From assembly GCA_966212235.1 (NCBI GenBank), contig CBIHPP010000020.1, positions 1 through 64,000 of the forward strand: a stretch of DNA of 64,000 nt, in the 5' to 3' direction. The stretch is from Niastella sp966212235. Its GTDB lineage: Bacteria; Bacteroidota; Bacteroidia; Chitinophagales; Chitinophagaceae. The notes beneath the pieces were generated by a model. It was not told where the DNA came from. It did no database searches and was given only the letters and a program-made list of their open reading frames with translations. Of this stretch, positions 17,141-24,353 are shown one piece after another. Both the position numbers and the translations under genes were made by a program. Position 1 is the stretch's first letter, and every line of letters starts with the position of its first letter.

Positions 17141-17917
17141 TTATTCTCCTTTAAACTGTGGTGGCCGACCTTCCAGAAATGATTGAATGCCTTCTTTGAA
17201 ATCCCAGGTGTTCGCTGCTTTTTGTTGAAACTCATCTTCCAGCAATAATTGTTGTTCCAGGTTATTGGTCATTGAATGGCTGAGTATATGTTTGGTATAG
17301 GCCAGGCCTTTCGTTGGCATTTGAGCCAGTTTACTCGCTATCTTTTTGCTTTCAGTCACAAATTCCTCGTCAGGGATCGCTTTATAGATCATGCCCATTT
17401 GCTCGGCCTGCGCGGCAGCAATTTTATCACCCAGCATCATAATGGCACTTGCTTTTTGCCAGCCTATCAACCGGGGCAGCATATACGTACCCCCACTATC
17501 AGGAATTAAACCCAGTTTTGAAAATGCCTGAATAAATGAGGCCGACTGCGTGGCTACCACAATATCACAAGCCAATGCAATATTAGCACCGGCCCCCGCA
17601 GCTACACCATTCACGGCCCCTATTACCGGCTTGGCTAAATTGCGGATGCGGATAATGATAGGATTGTAATGTTCGCTTAATATCCGCTGCATACCGGGGC
17701 CATTCGGATCAACGACCTCATTCAGATCCTGCCCGGCACAAAACCCTTTACCGGCGCCGGTTATATACACACAGCGGATCCCAGGTTCAGCAGCGCATTC
17801 ATCTAACTTTTGCTGCAACAGCAACGCCATTTCGCGGTTAAAAGAATTTAGTTTATCGGGCCGGTTCAGGGTAATAGTAGCAATTCCTCCTTCAATCGTA
17901 AAAAGAATAGGCGGCAT
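17141..17917 (-). CDS. paaG: enoyl-CoA hydratase/isomerase, PaaG-like
   Basis: A 258-residue crotonase-fold protein. It fits PaaG, the 1,2-epoxyphenylacetyl-CoA isomerase that forms the oxepin intermediate: oxyanion motifs GFCAGQDLNEV and NGVAAGAGANIAL, and an Asp in LIPDSGGTYMLPRLIG where hydratases carry Glu. This Asp, together with its place after paaD, argues for isomerase rather than hydratase PaaF. The gap from paaD is 44 bp and to paaI 9 bp, so it is in the operon. The epoxide intermediate is made by the PaaABCD complex encoded upstream. Confidence 0.88.
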   Translation of the reverse strand: MPPILFTIEGGIATITLNRPDKLNSFNREMALLLQQKLDECAAEPGIRCVYITGAGKGFCAGQDLNEVVDPNGPGMQRILSEHYNPIIIRIRNLAKPVIGAVNGVAAGAGANIALACDIVVATQSASFIQAFSKLGLIPDSGGTYMLPRLIGWQKASAIMMLGDKIAAAQAEQMGMIYKAIPDEEFVTESKKIASKLAQMPTKGLAYTKHILSHSMTNNLEQQLLLEDEFQQKAANTWDFKEGIQSFLEGRPPQFKGE

Positions 17918-17961
17918 ATAATTCTATTATTTAAGCAGAACAATGTATGATTGGAAAGTTA

Positions 17962-18477
17962 CTAATAGCATTTAAAATAATCGAACGGTTCCTGGCAATC
18001 GTTACACTGAAACAGCGATTTGCAGGCTGTAGATCCAAACTCACTGATCCGGCGGGTATTGTACGAATTGCAAAGTGGACAGGGAACCGCTTCGTCTTCG
18101 GCAAAAAGCCGGGTATTGCAAACCTGTTGTTTGGGATTTGGCGGCGCAATGCCATAGGCTTTTAATTTGTGCTTACCGGCTTCGGTCATCCAGTCGGTTG
18201 TCCAGGCAGGTGATAACACCGTAGTGATCTGCACATTTTTATAGCCATGCTCCAACAATACCATCCTTATATTCATTCGTATGACATCCATGGCGGGGCA
18301 ACCGGAATATGTTGGGGTAATAACCACTTCAATACCTTCTTCATCATTTGTCCTCATCAATTTAACATCCCTGATTATTCCCAGGTCAATAACCGATAAC
18401 ACGGGCACTTCAGGGTCGCATACTTCTTCCAGTATGGACCATATTTCCTTCACCGATATGTTTTCTATTGTACCCAT
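17962..18477 (-). CDS. paaD: phenylacetate-CoA epoxidase subunit PaaD (PaaJ)
   Basis: A 171-residue protein needed for maturation of the phenylacetyl-CoA epoxidase. The N-terminal half is a MIP18/DUF59 domain (EIWSILEEVCDPEVPVLSV, about residues 9-27). The C-terminus is a zinc-ribbon-like block with CPLCNS, GSTACKSLFQCNDC (Cys pairs at about 131-165). ATG 18477 is chosen over an in-frame TTG 15 bases upstream. It follows paaC by 42 bp. The usual reductase gene paaE is not next to it. Confidence 0.93.
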   Translation of the reverse strand: MGTIENISVKEIWSILEEVCDPEVPVLSVIDLGIIRDVKLMRTNDEEGIEVVITPTYSGCPAMDVIRMNIRMVLLEHGYKNVQITTVLSPAWTTDWMTEAGKHKLKAYGIAPPNPKQQVCNTRLFAEDEAVPCPLCNSYNTRRISEFGSTACKSLFQCNDCQEPFDYFKCY

Positions 18478-18519
18478 CCCTTCAAAATTCAATTTTCAAA
18501 ACGTGCGTTTCACCGATTG

Positions 18520-19320
18520 CTACCATTCACAACCGGGATAAGCCCGTTGCATCGATTGCATTTCAGCCAGTATAAAACCCAGGTGTTCGGTATGAATTCC
18601 ATCTTTACCACCGGTTTGTGTCCAGGCGCCTTGTGCACCACTGGTAGTTGAAGTAGTATTGAGTGTAGCCTCGGCAAAAATTTCGTTTACTCGCTGCTCC
18701 CACTCAGCTCTTAAGGTGCTTACATCAACGCCGGCACCTGTTTTTGCAGCCTCTGCTTCGTAACCGGCTGGTATAAATAATTCGCCGGTGAACATCCACA
18801 ATTCATCAAGGGCATTCAAAAGGCGATTATGGCTTTCTTCCGTTCCATCACCTAGCCGTATTACCCATTCACTGCTCCAGCGCACATGATAGGTTACTTC
18901 CTTCAAAGATTTTTCTGCAATGGCAGCAAGCGTTGCATCGGTCGATTGTTGCAGGCGTTGGTATAAAAAGAACTGATAAGTACTAAAAAAGAATTGCCGC
19001 AATATGGTTTGTGCCCAATCGCCATTGGGTTGTTCGGCCAATAAACAATTTTTGAACTCCCGGCTGTCGCGCATATAAGCAAGGGAGTCTTCCGTGGCTT
19101 CCTGCCTGTTCTCGCCAGTTGTAGCGCCAGAACCATTGATCAATTCGGCAGCGTATTGATACAAACTTCTTGCCTGGCCAATGAGGTCAAGTGAAATATT
19201 GGTAATGGCAATATCCTGCTCCAGCACTGGCCCGTGCCCGCACCATTCACTGTTGCGTTGCGCCAGTATAAGGGCATTATCGGCCAGATGTAAAGTATAA
19301 TTGATTGTGCTGTTTGTCAT
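18520..19320 (-). CDS. paaC: phenylacetate-CoA epoxidase structural subunit PaaC
   Basis: A 266-residue ferritin-like helical protein, the non-catalytic partner of PaaA in the di-iron epoxidase (PaaAC core). Family blocks are NSEWCGHGPVLEQDIAITNISLDLIGQAR (about 25-53) and EVTYHVRWSSEWVIRLGDGTEES (about 138-160). ATG 19320 is preferred to an in-frame TTG two codons upstream. It follows paaB after 9 bases. A 16-residue low-complexity Thr/Ser stretch (LNTTSTTSGAQGAW) lies near residue 225, probably a loop. Confidence 0.94.
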   Translation of the reverse strand: MTNSTINYTLHLADNALILAQRNSEWCGHGPVLEQDIAITNISLDLIGQARSLYQYAAELINGSGATTGENRQEATEDSLAYMRDSREFKNCLLAEQPNGDWAQTILRQFFFSTYQFFLYQRLQQSTDATLAAIAEKSLKEVTYHVRWSSEWVIRLGDGTEESHNRLLNALDELWMFTGELFIPAGYEAEAAKTGAGVDVSTLRAEWEQRVNEIFAEATLNTTSTTSGAQGAWTQTGGKDGIHTEHLGFILAEMQSMQRAYPGCEW

Positions 19321-19329
19321 TTTCAAGTT

Positions 19330-19722
19330 TTACATATGTGTTAACTCATCGGGCAGATCATAGAATGTAGGGTGCCGGTACACTTTGTCATTAGCCGGTT
19401 CATATAGCGATTCTGCTTCATCAGGGTTAGAAGCATGAATGTATTTACTTTCTACTACCCAAATGCTTACGCCTTCCATGCGGCGTGTATATACGTCGCG
19501 GGCATTTTCAATAGCCATCTGTGCATCGGCTGCATGTAAACTGCCCACATGTTTATGATCGATGCCCTGTTTGCTACGAATGAACACTTCCCACAAAGGC
19601 CAGTCTGCACCGGTTCCCTCTTCATTACCGGCGCCGGTTTTACGTTGATTATTTTTTAATCCCCCGCCACCTTTGTCTTCGGGTATATCACCGTAATAAT
19701 ATTTTGTCAGCTGTATACTCAT
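19330..19722 (-). CDS. paaB: phenylacetate-CoA epoxidase subunit PaaB, N-terminally extended
   Basis: A 130-residue small subunit that stabilises the epoxidase complex. The conserved block WPLWEVFIRSKQGIDHKHVGSLHAADAQMAIENARDVYTRR starts near residue 39. Common PaaB proteins are about 95 residues; here an extra 30-odd residues (SIQLTKYYYGDIPEDKGGGG...) precede the domain, as in several Bacteroidota homologues. ATG 19722 is chosen over the in-frame start 9 codons upstream. A 114-bp gap from paaA holds a heptamer-repeat array. Confidence 0.92.
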   Translation of the reverse strand: MSIQLTKYYYGDIPEDKGGGGLKNNQRKTGAGNEEGTGADWPLWEVFIRSKQGIDHKHVGSLHAADAQMAIENARDVYTRRMEGVSIWVVESKYIHASNPDEAESLYEPANDKVYRHPTFYDLPDELTHM

Positions 19723-19795
19723 TACAATCGTTTTTTTATTTTCTTGCAATTCTTTCCCGGTAATTAGCCCGGCTATTTTCTATTCCGCGCGTGTT

Positions 19796-19830
19796 TTTCT
19801 TACTTCATACTTCCTACCTCTTACTTCCTG
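19796..19830 (-). repeat. heptamer array, consensus TANGARG, after paaA
   Basis: Five 7-nt units are in exact register on the minus strand (for example TAGGAAG, TATGAAG). The array starts 6 bases after the paaA stop codon and lies in the paaA-paaB gap. It does not form a hairpin. It is one of seven such arrays with different words in this window. Confidence 0.8.
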
Positions 19831-19836
19831 GCTCGC

Positions 19837-20784
19837 TTATGCAATCTGCTTTTCCTGTTTCATTTTTCTTTTCTCTGCGTATACCTTTGCGGCTTCTCTA
19901 ACCCAGGCGCCTTCTTCCCATGCCTTCCGCCGCACATCGAGGCGTTGTTTATTGCAAGGCCCATTCCCTTTCACTACATTCCAGAATTCCGTCCAGTTAA
20001 TTTCTCCAAACTCGTAATGATTGGTTTGTTCATTCCATTTTAAATCGGGATCGGGCAACGTCATGTTCAACACTTTTACCTGTTCAGCAATCATGTCTAC
20101 AAACTTTTGGCGCAGCTCATCATTGCTCATGCGTTTTATTTTCCATTGGCTGCTTTGTTCACTATGCGTTGATTCGCTGTCGTGCGGACCAAACATCATA
20201 AGCGAAGGCCACCACCACCGGTTTATGGAATCCTGGCACATGGCCCGTTGTTCGGCCGTACCTTTCGACAGCATCAATAAGATGTCGAATCCCTGCCGCT
20301 GGTGAAAACTTTCTTCCTTACATATACGCACATTGGCGCGTGCATATGGACCATAAGAAGTACGGCACAACATCACCTGGTTTAATATGGCCGCTCCATC
20401 AACCAGCCAGCCAATGGCGCCAATGTCGCCCCAGGTAAGCGTGGGATAATTAAATATGGAAGAATATTTTGCTTTTCCGCTGTGCAGATCGTTTACGGTT
20501 TGTTCGCGTGTAGTGCCCAACGTTTCAGTAGCTGAATACAGGTACAAACCATGACCGGCTTCATCCTGAACCTTGGCTATTAAAATAGCCTTCCGCTTCA
20601 GGCTGGGCGCCCGGCTGATCCAATTGCCCTCAGGCAACATGCCAACGATTTCGCTGTGGGCATGCTGGGAGATCTGCCTGATCAGCGTCTTTCGATATGC
20701 GTCTGGCATCCAATCCTTTGGCTCTATCTTTATTTCCTGTTCAATTTTAGATAGAAAGATTTTTTCTAATTCCTGCACCGACAT
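19837..20784 (-). CDS. paaA: phenylacetate-CoA epoxidase catalytic subunit PaaA
   Basis: A 315-residue catalytic subunit of the di-iron phenylacetyl-CoA 1,2-epoxidase. Ferritin-like iron ligands are seen as E in KVQDEAGHGLYLYSATETLG (EAGH) and in KEESFHQRQGFDIL (E..H). The family blocks WPS LMMFGPHDSESTHS and WTEFWNVVKGNGPCN are present. Three in-frame starts exist (TTG 20808, ATG 20793, ATG 20784); 20784 is preferred because it lies 21 bases from the -7 element, as at other genes here. It is first in the operon paaABCD-G-I, which turns phenylacetyl-CoA into the oxepin. PaaE, PaaZ and PaaK are not in this window. Confidence 0.95.
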   Translation of the reverse strand: MSVQELEKIFLSKIEQEIKIEPKDWMPDAYRKTLIRQISQHAHSEIVGMLPEGNWISRAPSLKRKAILIAKVQDEAGHGLYLYSATETLGTTREQTVNDLHSGKAKYSSIFNYPTLTWGDIGAIGWLVDGAAILNQVMLCRTSYGPYARANVRICKEESFHQRQGFDILLMLSKGTAEQRAMCQDSINRWWWPSLMMFGPHDSESTHSEQSSQWKIKRMSNDELRQKFVDMIAEQVKVLNMTLPDPDLKWNEQTNHYEFGEINWTEFWNVVKGNGPCNKQRLDVRRKAWEEGAWVREAAKVYAEKRKMKQEKQIA

Positions 20785-20805
20785 GGGAACCATTTTTAGT
20801 GGTAC

Positions 20806-20847
20806 CAAAGATAATTATATTTGTCGTAATGCTAACAATCGTTAGCG
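20806..20847 (-). promoter_or_regulatory. paa promoter with PaaR-like operator over the -33 element
   Basis: Minus-strand TATCTTTG (20806-20813) fits the Bacteroidota -7 consensus, and TTG (20836-20838) lies 22 bases upstream as the -33 element. That TTG is inside the perfect inverted repeat GCTAAC-AATC-GTTAGC (20831-20846). The core CTAACAATCGTTAG matches the published Thermus PaaR operator CNAACGNNCGTTNG at every fixed base but one. A TetR-type repressor bound here would block the -33 element and be released by phenylacetyl-CoA (inference). No paaR gene lies beside the operon. Confidence 0.7.
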
Positions 20848-21054
20848 AGCATATTAAAGATATATTTCTTCCAGAAGAAGGGGAAAATGACGTTGTCGTC
20901 CCAAAATGCGTTAAAAAATTATTAAATGCCGGCCTTTTATAGGGGAGAAAATGCCTTGGAGATCATGCTTCTTTGTTTACAAAACCCGCTCCTGTAGCGG
21001 TTTTTAACATTTCGTAGGGTAGTTTAGCATCCTATAAACGCGATAGAGTTGATT

Positions 21055-21084
21055 TTTGCAGCGTCGCGCCCCTTCCTAAGTTTG
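21055..21084 (+). promoter_or_regulatory. promoter TTTG-N18-TAAGTTTG upstream of the secreted protein gene
   Basis: TTTG at 21055-21058 and TAAGTTTG at 21077-21084, 18 bp apart, form a full Bacteroidota -33/-7 pair. Transcription would leave a leader of about 150 nt before ATG 21240. The rest of the 20848-21239 gap shows no gene. Confidence 0.65.
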
Positions 21085-21239
21085 TGTCACAAAACGCAAC
21101 AAACACCAAACAGGGTGTTACCTCAACAAAGAAGTTGCTCCTCTCTTCGAAAAGACGTACGAATTGCCTGCCTGCCACGATTGCACTACCATAGCAAATA
21201 ATTGAACGGAATAATCAACAATCTATAAAATACACAATT

Positions 21240-21647
21240 ATGAATAAGGCAATGAAGAATTACGGAATTATCGCAGTCGCATTAATCGCTTTTACTTTCG
21301 CATTTTCTAATACTACATTAGCTAATGAAGAAGGCCCAACCAAGCATGTTACTGAATTAAAGTTCATCGGAAATAAAGAAAATCAACCTGTATTCCAACT
21401 GAACCTGACCAATACCATAGAAGATGAGTACTCTGTTACCTTCCGCGATGAGTATGGTAATGTATTGTACACAGAGAAATTCACAGGAACCAATATTTCT
21501 AAAAAATTCCTGTTGAAATCAGAAGAGTTCGGTGACGCTTCTCTGAATGTAGTGGTGAGATCTAAAAAGAGCAACTCTACTGAAGTTTACAAAATCAACA
21601 GAAGCCACAGTTATGTTGAAGAAACAGTAGTGAATAAAGTAAAATAA
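21240..21647 (+). CDS. small secreted beta-rich protein, unknown function
   Basis: 135 residues. An N-terminal signal peptide (about 1-28, IIAVALIAFTFAFSNTTLA) precedes a single beta-rich domain (HVTELKFIGNKENQPVFQLNLTN, then EYSVTFRDEYGNVLYTEKFTG). The alternation suggests a small immunoglobulin-like or periplasmic beta-sandwich. The same kind of short protein is common in Chitinophagaceae, but no function is known to me. It has its own promoter with a long leader, and a terminator at 21696. It lies between the paa and copper operons, with no shown link to either. Confidence 0.82.
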   Translation: MNKAMKNYGIIAVALIAFTFAFSNTTLANEEGPTKHVTELKFIGNKENQPVFQLNLTNTIEDEYSVTFRDEYGNVLYTEKFTGTNISKKFLLKSEEFGDASLNVVVRSKKSNSTEVYKINRSHSYVEETVVNKVK

Positions 21648-21695
21648 GCAACGCCGTCCAGTCATTCAACAATTAATAGTGTTTTCACAATTGCA

Positions 21696-21728
21696 TCCGT
21701 TCCGGTTCAACCGGGACGGATTTTTTTT
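21696..21728 (+). terminator. rho-independent terminator
   Basis: A 10-bp stem with one G-T pair, TCCGTTCCGG with CCGGGACGGA, loop TTCAA, is followed by eight T. It ends the 21240 gene. Confidence 0.9.
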
Positions 21729-21748
21729 GCTATGAGTCGTACTGCTTT

Positions 21749-22945
21749 CTAATGTTTGTGTCCTTCCATAGCATCAGCCCCCTTTTTGAAAATGTATTCA
21801 CTGTTCAACAGGTAGGCGCCGCTTACTACTACAACATCGCCATTTTGCAATCCCGACTTTATTTCAATGCGATCACCACTTTCCTGGCCGGTTTCAACCA
21901 ACTTTCTTTTAAAGGTATTCCTGGCGGTTTGCACCCATACCATAGCCATTTTCCCATCGCGCAATACCCCATCAACCGGCAGCGTCATGGCATTCCCGGC
22001 ATTGCTTTTCAATAATACATAGGCGGGCATGCCGGGTTTTAACTGGTTGTTCGTATTCGGTATTGATACACGCAATAAATTGATTCGGGTATCGGCGCTT
22101 ATTTCAGGATTGGCAAATGTTACTTTACCTGTAATTGCTAACCCCGGCATATCGGGCAGTTGTACCGTGGCCACGCCCTTATAATCTACAGAAGCCAGTT
22201 GCGATGCATATACCTGGGCTTCTGCCCACAACGTTGACATATCGGCCAGCCGTACAACCACACCACCCTCCATTACATACTGCCCCTCTTTTACCAATAG
22301 CTCCGTAATATATCCGCTTGCCGTACTATAAAATGCTGTCAATGGAGAAAATTGTTTCGTTTTTGCCAAAGCATCAATTTGTGATTCGCTCACGCCCCAT
22401 AACATCAGTTTGCTTCTGGCGCTTTGCAGTAATTGTTTAAAGTCGATGATAGAATTGCCAAGGGTTTGTTGTCTTTCAAGTGCTGCGAGGTATTCCTGTT
22501 TCACGGTATTCAATTCTTCGCTGTACAGATCAAATAAGCGATCGCCTTTTTTTACGAAGTCGCCGGTATTTTTATAATACAGCCTGTCTATACGGCCGGT
22601 AATACGGGCACTTACCGTATTCACTTTCATTTCATCAAAATTCAGGGTGGCGGTCAATACCACTTTATCGCCCGCCAGGGCTCGGCCCAGAGTATCGGTT
22701 TGAATATTGCCTAATTGTATCTGCTCATCACTAAGCATTATTTCATCCCTTGTTTCATTTGATTTCTTGACAGCAATCAGGTCCATATGACAAATGGGAC
22801 AGGTTCCTGGTTTTTCCTGCATGATCTGCGGGTGCATGGAGCAGGTGTAATATGTATCGGCCCTGGTTGCTTCGGCTGGTTTTTTGCTTTTGCAGGCTGT
22901 TAAGATCAGCATAGCAAAAAAAGCAGCATAGAGAACAGAACGCAT
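21749..22945 (-). CDS. copper/silver efflux adaptor CusB paralog 2, lipoprotein with N-terminal metal-binding domain
   Basis: A 398-residue RND periplasmic adaptor. The lipoprotein signal MRSVLYAAFFAMLILTAC ends at Cys18. It is followed by a heavy-metal-binding domain (YTCSMHP..., GTCPICHMDL, about residues 35-60), then the barrel-sandwich and alpha-hairpin of the membrane-fusion family (RITGRIDRLYYKNTGDFVKKGDRLF, about 115-140) and the membrane-proximal region. ATG 22945 is chosen because it makes a normal lipoprotein signal; the longer reading runs back through a palindromic repeat. It is the last gene of the operon and the second CusB in a row. One metal ligand pair differs (CPICHM rather than CPICGM). 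Confidence 0.9.
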   Translation of the reverse strand: MRSVLYAAFFAMLILTACKSKKPAEATRADTYYTCSMHPQIMQEKPGTCPICHMDLIAVKKSNETRDEIMLSDEQIQLGNIQTDTLGRALAGDKVVLTATLNFDEMKVNTVSARITGRIDRLYYKNTGDFVKKGDRLFDLYSEELNTVKQEYLAALERQQTLGNSIIDFKQLLQSARSKLMLWGVSESQIDALAKTKQFSPLTAFYSTASGYITELLVKEGQYVMEGGVVVRLADMSTLWAEAQVYASQLASVDYKGVATVQLPDMPGLAITGKVTFANPEISADTRINLLRVSIPNTNNQLKPGMPAYVLLKSNAGNAMTLPVDGVLRDGKMAMVWVQTARNTFKRKLVETGQESGDRIEIKSGLQNGDVVVVSGAYLLNSEYIFKKGADAMEGHKH

Positions 22946-22985
22946 CCCGACATGTCGGGAGCGACGCAACGAACGTTGAACAGTA
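22946..22985. repeat. palindromic REP-like element in the cusB1-cusB2 gap
   Basis: The gap contains the perfect 14-bp palindrome CCCGACATGTCGGG (22946-22959), followed by GAGCGACGCAACGAACGTT. It directly touches the ATG of the second adaptor. It resembles dispersed palindromic units of Bacteroidota rather than an operator. Confidence 0.5.
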
Positions 22986-23036
22986 TTCCTGCTGCCGGGA
23001 CCATTATTAAAAATATTCTGTAGCATAAATTATTTG

Positions 23037-24353
23037 CTATTGTTTCACTTTAATAAAACTCTCGCTATCTACCAGGTATTGGGCATTGGCAGCCACTTCA
23101 TCGTGCTCAGACAAACCATTCAACACCTGGATCAAATGATTATTCACAATACCCGCTTCAATTTTATGGGCTATAAATGCATCATCCTTTTTTACAAAAA
23201 CCACTTTATCGAGACCAAGCGTTAAAACGGCTTCTTCGGGTAGCCATCGAGCTGAGCGAGCGCCCGCAAATATGGTTGCTTTCACCTGGCTACCGATGGG
23301 TATACCCATATTGGGATTGTCAAAATATACACGGGCTGTAGCTGTTTTACTATCGGGCCGGTAAAACGGTTCAATAAAATTAATGGCAGCTCTGAAATCT
23401 TTACCGGGTGCCGTTTCGGGTGTTATGCGCACCTTGTCGCCTACTTTAACCATGCCCGCCTGGCCAGAAAATATATTCAGCACCACCCATGCTTTGGAAG
23501 GATTATAGATGGCAAATAAATTCTGCCCTTTTGCTACATACATCCCTTCCTTTAATGGCAATTCTTCTGTGATCAGCGAAACGTCTTTCATGCCGGCTTG
23601 TGTTTGAGCTTGCATATTTTCCGGCGAACTGCTTTCATGAATGTGACCGTTGTATGCGCTGAAGATGGAGACGGTAAGAACAGGTTTCCCGCTTTTTATC
23701 ACCTGATCCAGTTGATGGTTGCTCATACCAAGCAATACCAGTTTCTGGCGGGCTGCATCAATGAGCACCTGGTTTTCTGCATCCTGTTTTAACAGGAACA
23801 ACAGGTTTTGTTGCGCTGTTAACAACTCAGGGCTGTATATATCCATGATCTTTTGCCCTTTGTTTATTCTCTGATACCGGAATTTCACATATAACTTTTC
23901 AATACGGCCCGATACGTTTGAAGAAACCGTACCTGCCTGCCTGGTATCATAAGTAATAAAGCCATAGGTAAGCACCTCTACAGGCTCATCGCGCTCCTGA
24001 ATATGCACCGTAGGAATTGCCGAAAGCACATATTGGTTAGAAGGGCGTAGCAGATCATTCAACGTAACATCACTTACCTTTTCACCAGAGGCTGTTTTCT
24101 TAACCAGGTCCATACCACAAATGGGACAACTACCCGGTTTGTCTTTAATGATTTGCGGATGCATGGGACAGGTATAGGTTTCATGGGTTGCCGCCTGCGT
24201 CACGGGCTGTTTATTTTTGACATCCTTACACGCGATGAAAACACCAGGCAATAGACACCAGGCAATAAGCAATAGCCAGCTGGCAGGTTTAATATTGCCT
24301 GTTGTTGATTGCCTGGTGCCTATTGATTTATATTTCTGCATAACTAATATCAT
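23037..24353 (-). CDS. cusB: copper/silver efflux adaptor CusB paralog 1, lipoprotein with N-terminal metal-binding domain
   Basis: A 438-residue RND adaptor. The signal peptide has its core WLLLIAWCLLPGVFIAC with lipid Cys42. A heavy-metal-binding domain follows (YTCPMHP, GSCPICGMDLV, about residues 60-85), then hairpin and lipoyl regions (NVSGRIEKLYVKFRYQRINKGQKIM) and the beta-barrel. It carries Cu/Ag to CusA and bridges to CusC. ATG 24353 overlaps the cusC stop as ATGA, so translation is coupled. An 84-bp heptamer array is in frame from about residue 10 to 37 and encodes most of the signal peptide. It shares domain layout, but not close sequence, with the second adaptor. Confidence 0.92.
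   Translation of the reverse strand: MILVMQKYKSIGTRQSTTGNIKPASWLLLIAWCLLPGVFIACKDVKNKQPVTQAATHETYTCPMHPQIIKDKPGSCPICGMDLVKKTASGEKVSDVTLNDLLRPSNQYVLSAIPTVHIQERDEPVEVLTYGFITYDTRQAGTVSSNVSGRIEKLYVKFRYQRINKGQKIMDIYSPELLTAQQNLLFLLKQDAENQVLIDAARQKLVLLGMSNHQLDQVIKSGKPVLTVSIFSAYNGHIHESSSPENMQAQTQAGMKDVSLITEELPLKEGMYVAKGQNLFAIYNPSKAWVVLNIFSGQAGMVKVGDKVRITPETAPGKDFRAAINFIEPFYRPDSKTATARVYFDNPNMGIPIGSQVKATIFAGARSARWLPEEAVLTLGLDKVVFVKKDDAFIAHKIEAGIVNNHLIQVLNGLSEHDEVAANAQYLVDSESFIKVKQ
24242..24325. repeat. 12-unit heptamer array inside the cusB1 signal-peptide region
   Basis: There are seven plus-strand heptamers beginning CA (CACCAGG twice, CAATAGA, CAATAAG and others) at 24242-24290. These run without a break into five inverted ones at 24291-24325, 84 bp in perfect 7-nt register. 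The two halves are complementary and could form a hairpin. The array lies 24 bases past the cusC stop codon and within the coding frame of the next gene. Confidence 0.8.

Noticed and set aside
16709..17917. paaF instead of paaG for the crotonase gene
   Set aside because: Asp in IPDSGG and position after paaD favour the isomerase; a hydratase would carry Glu.
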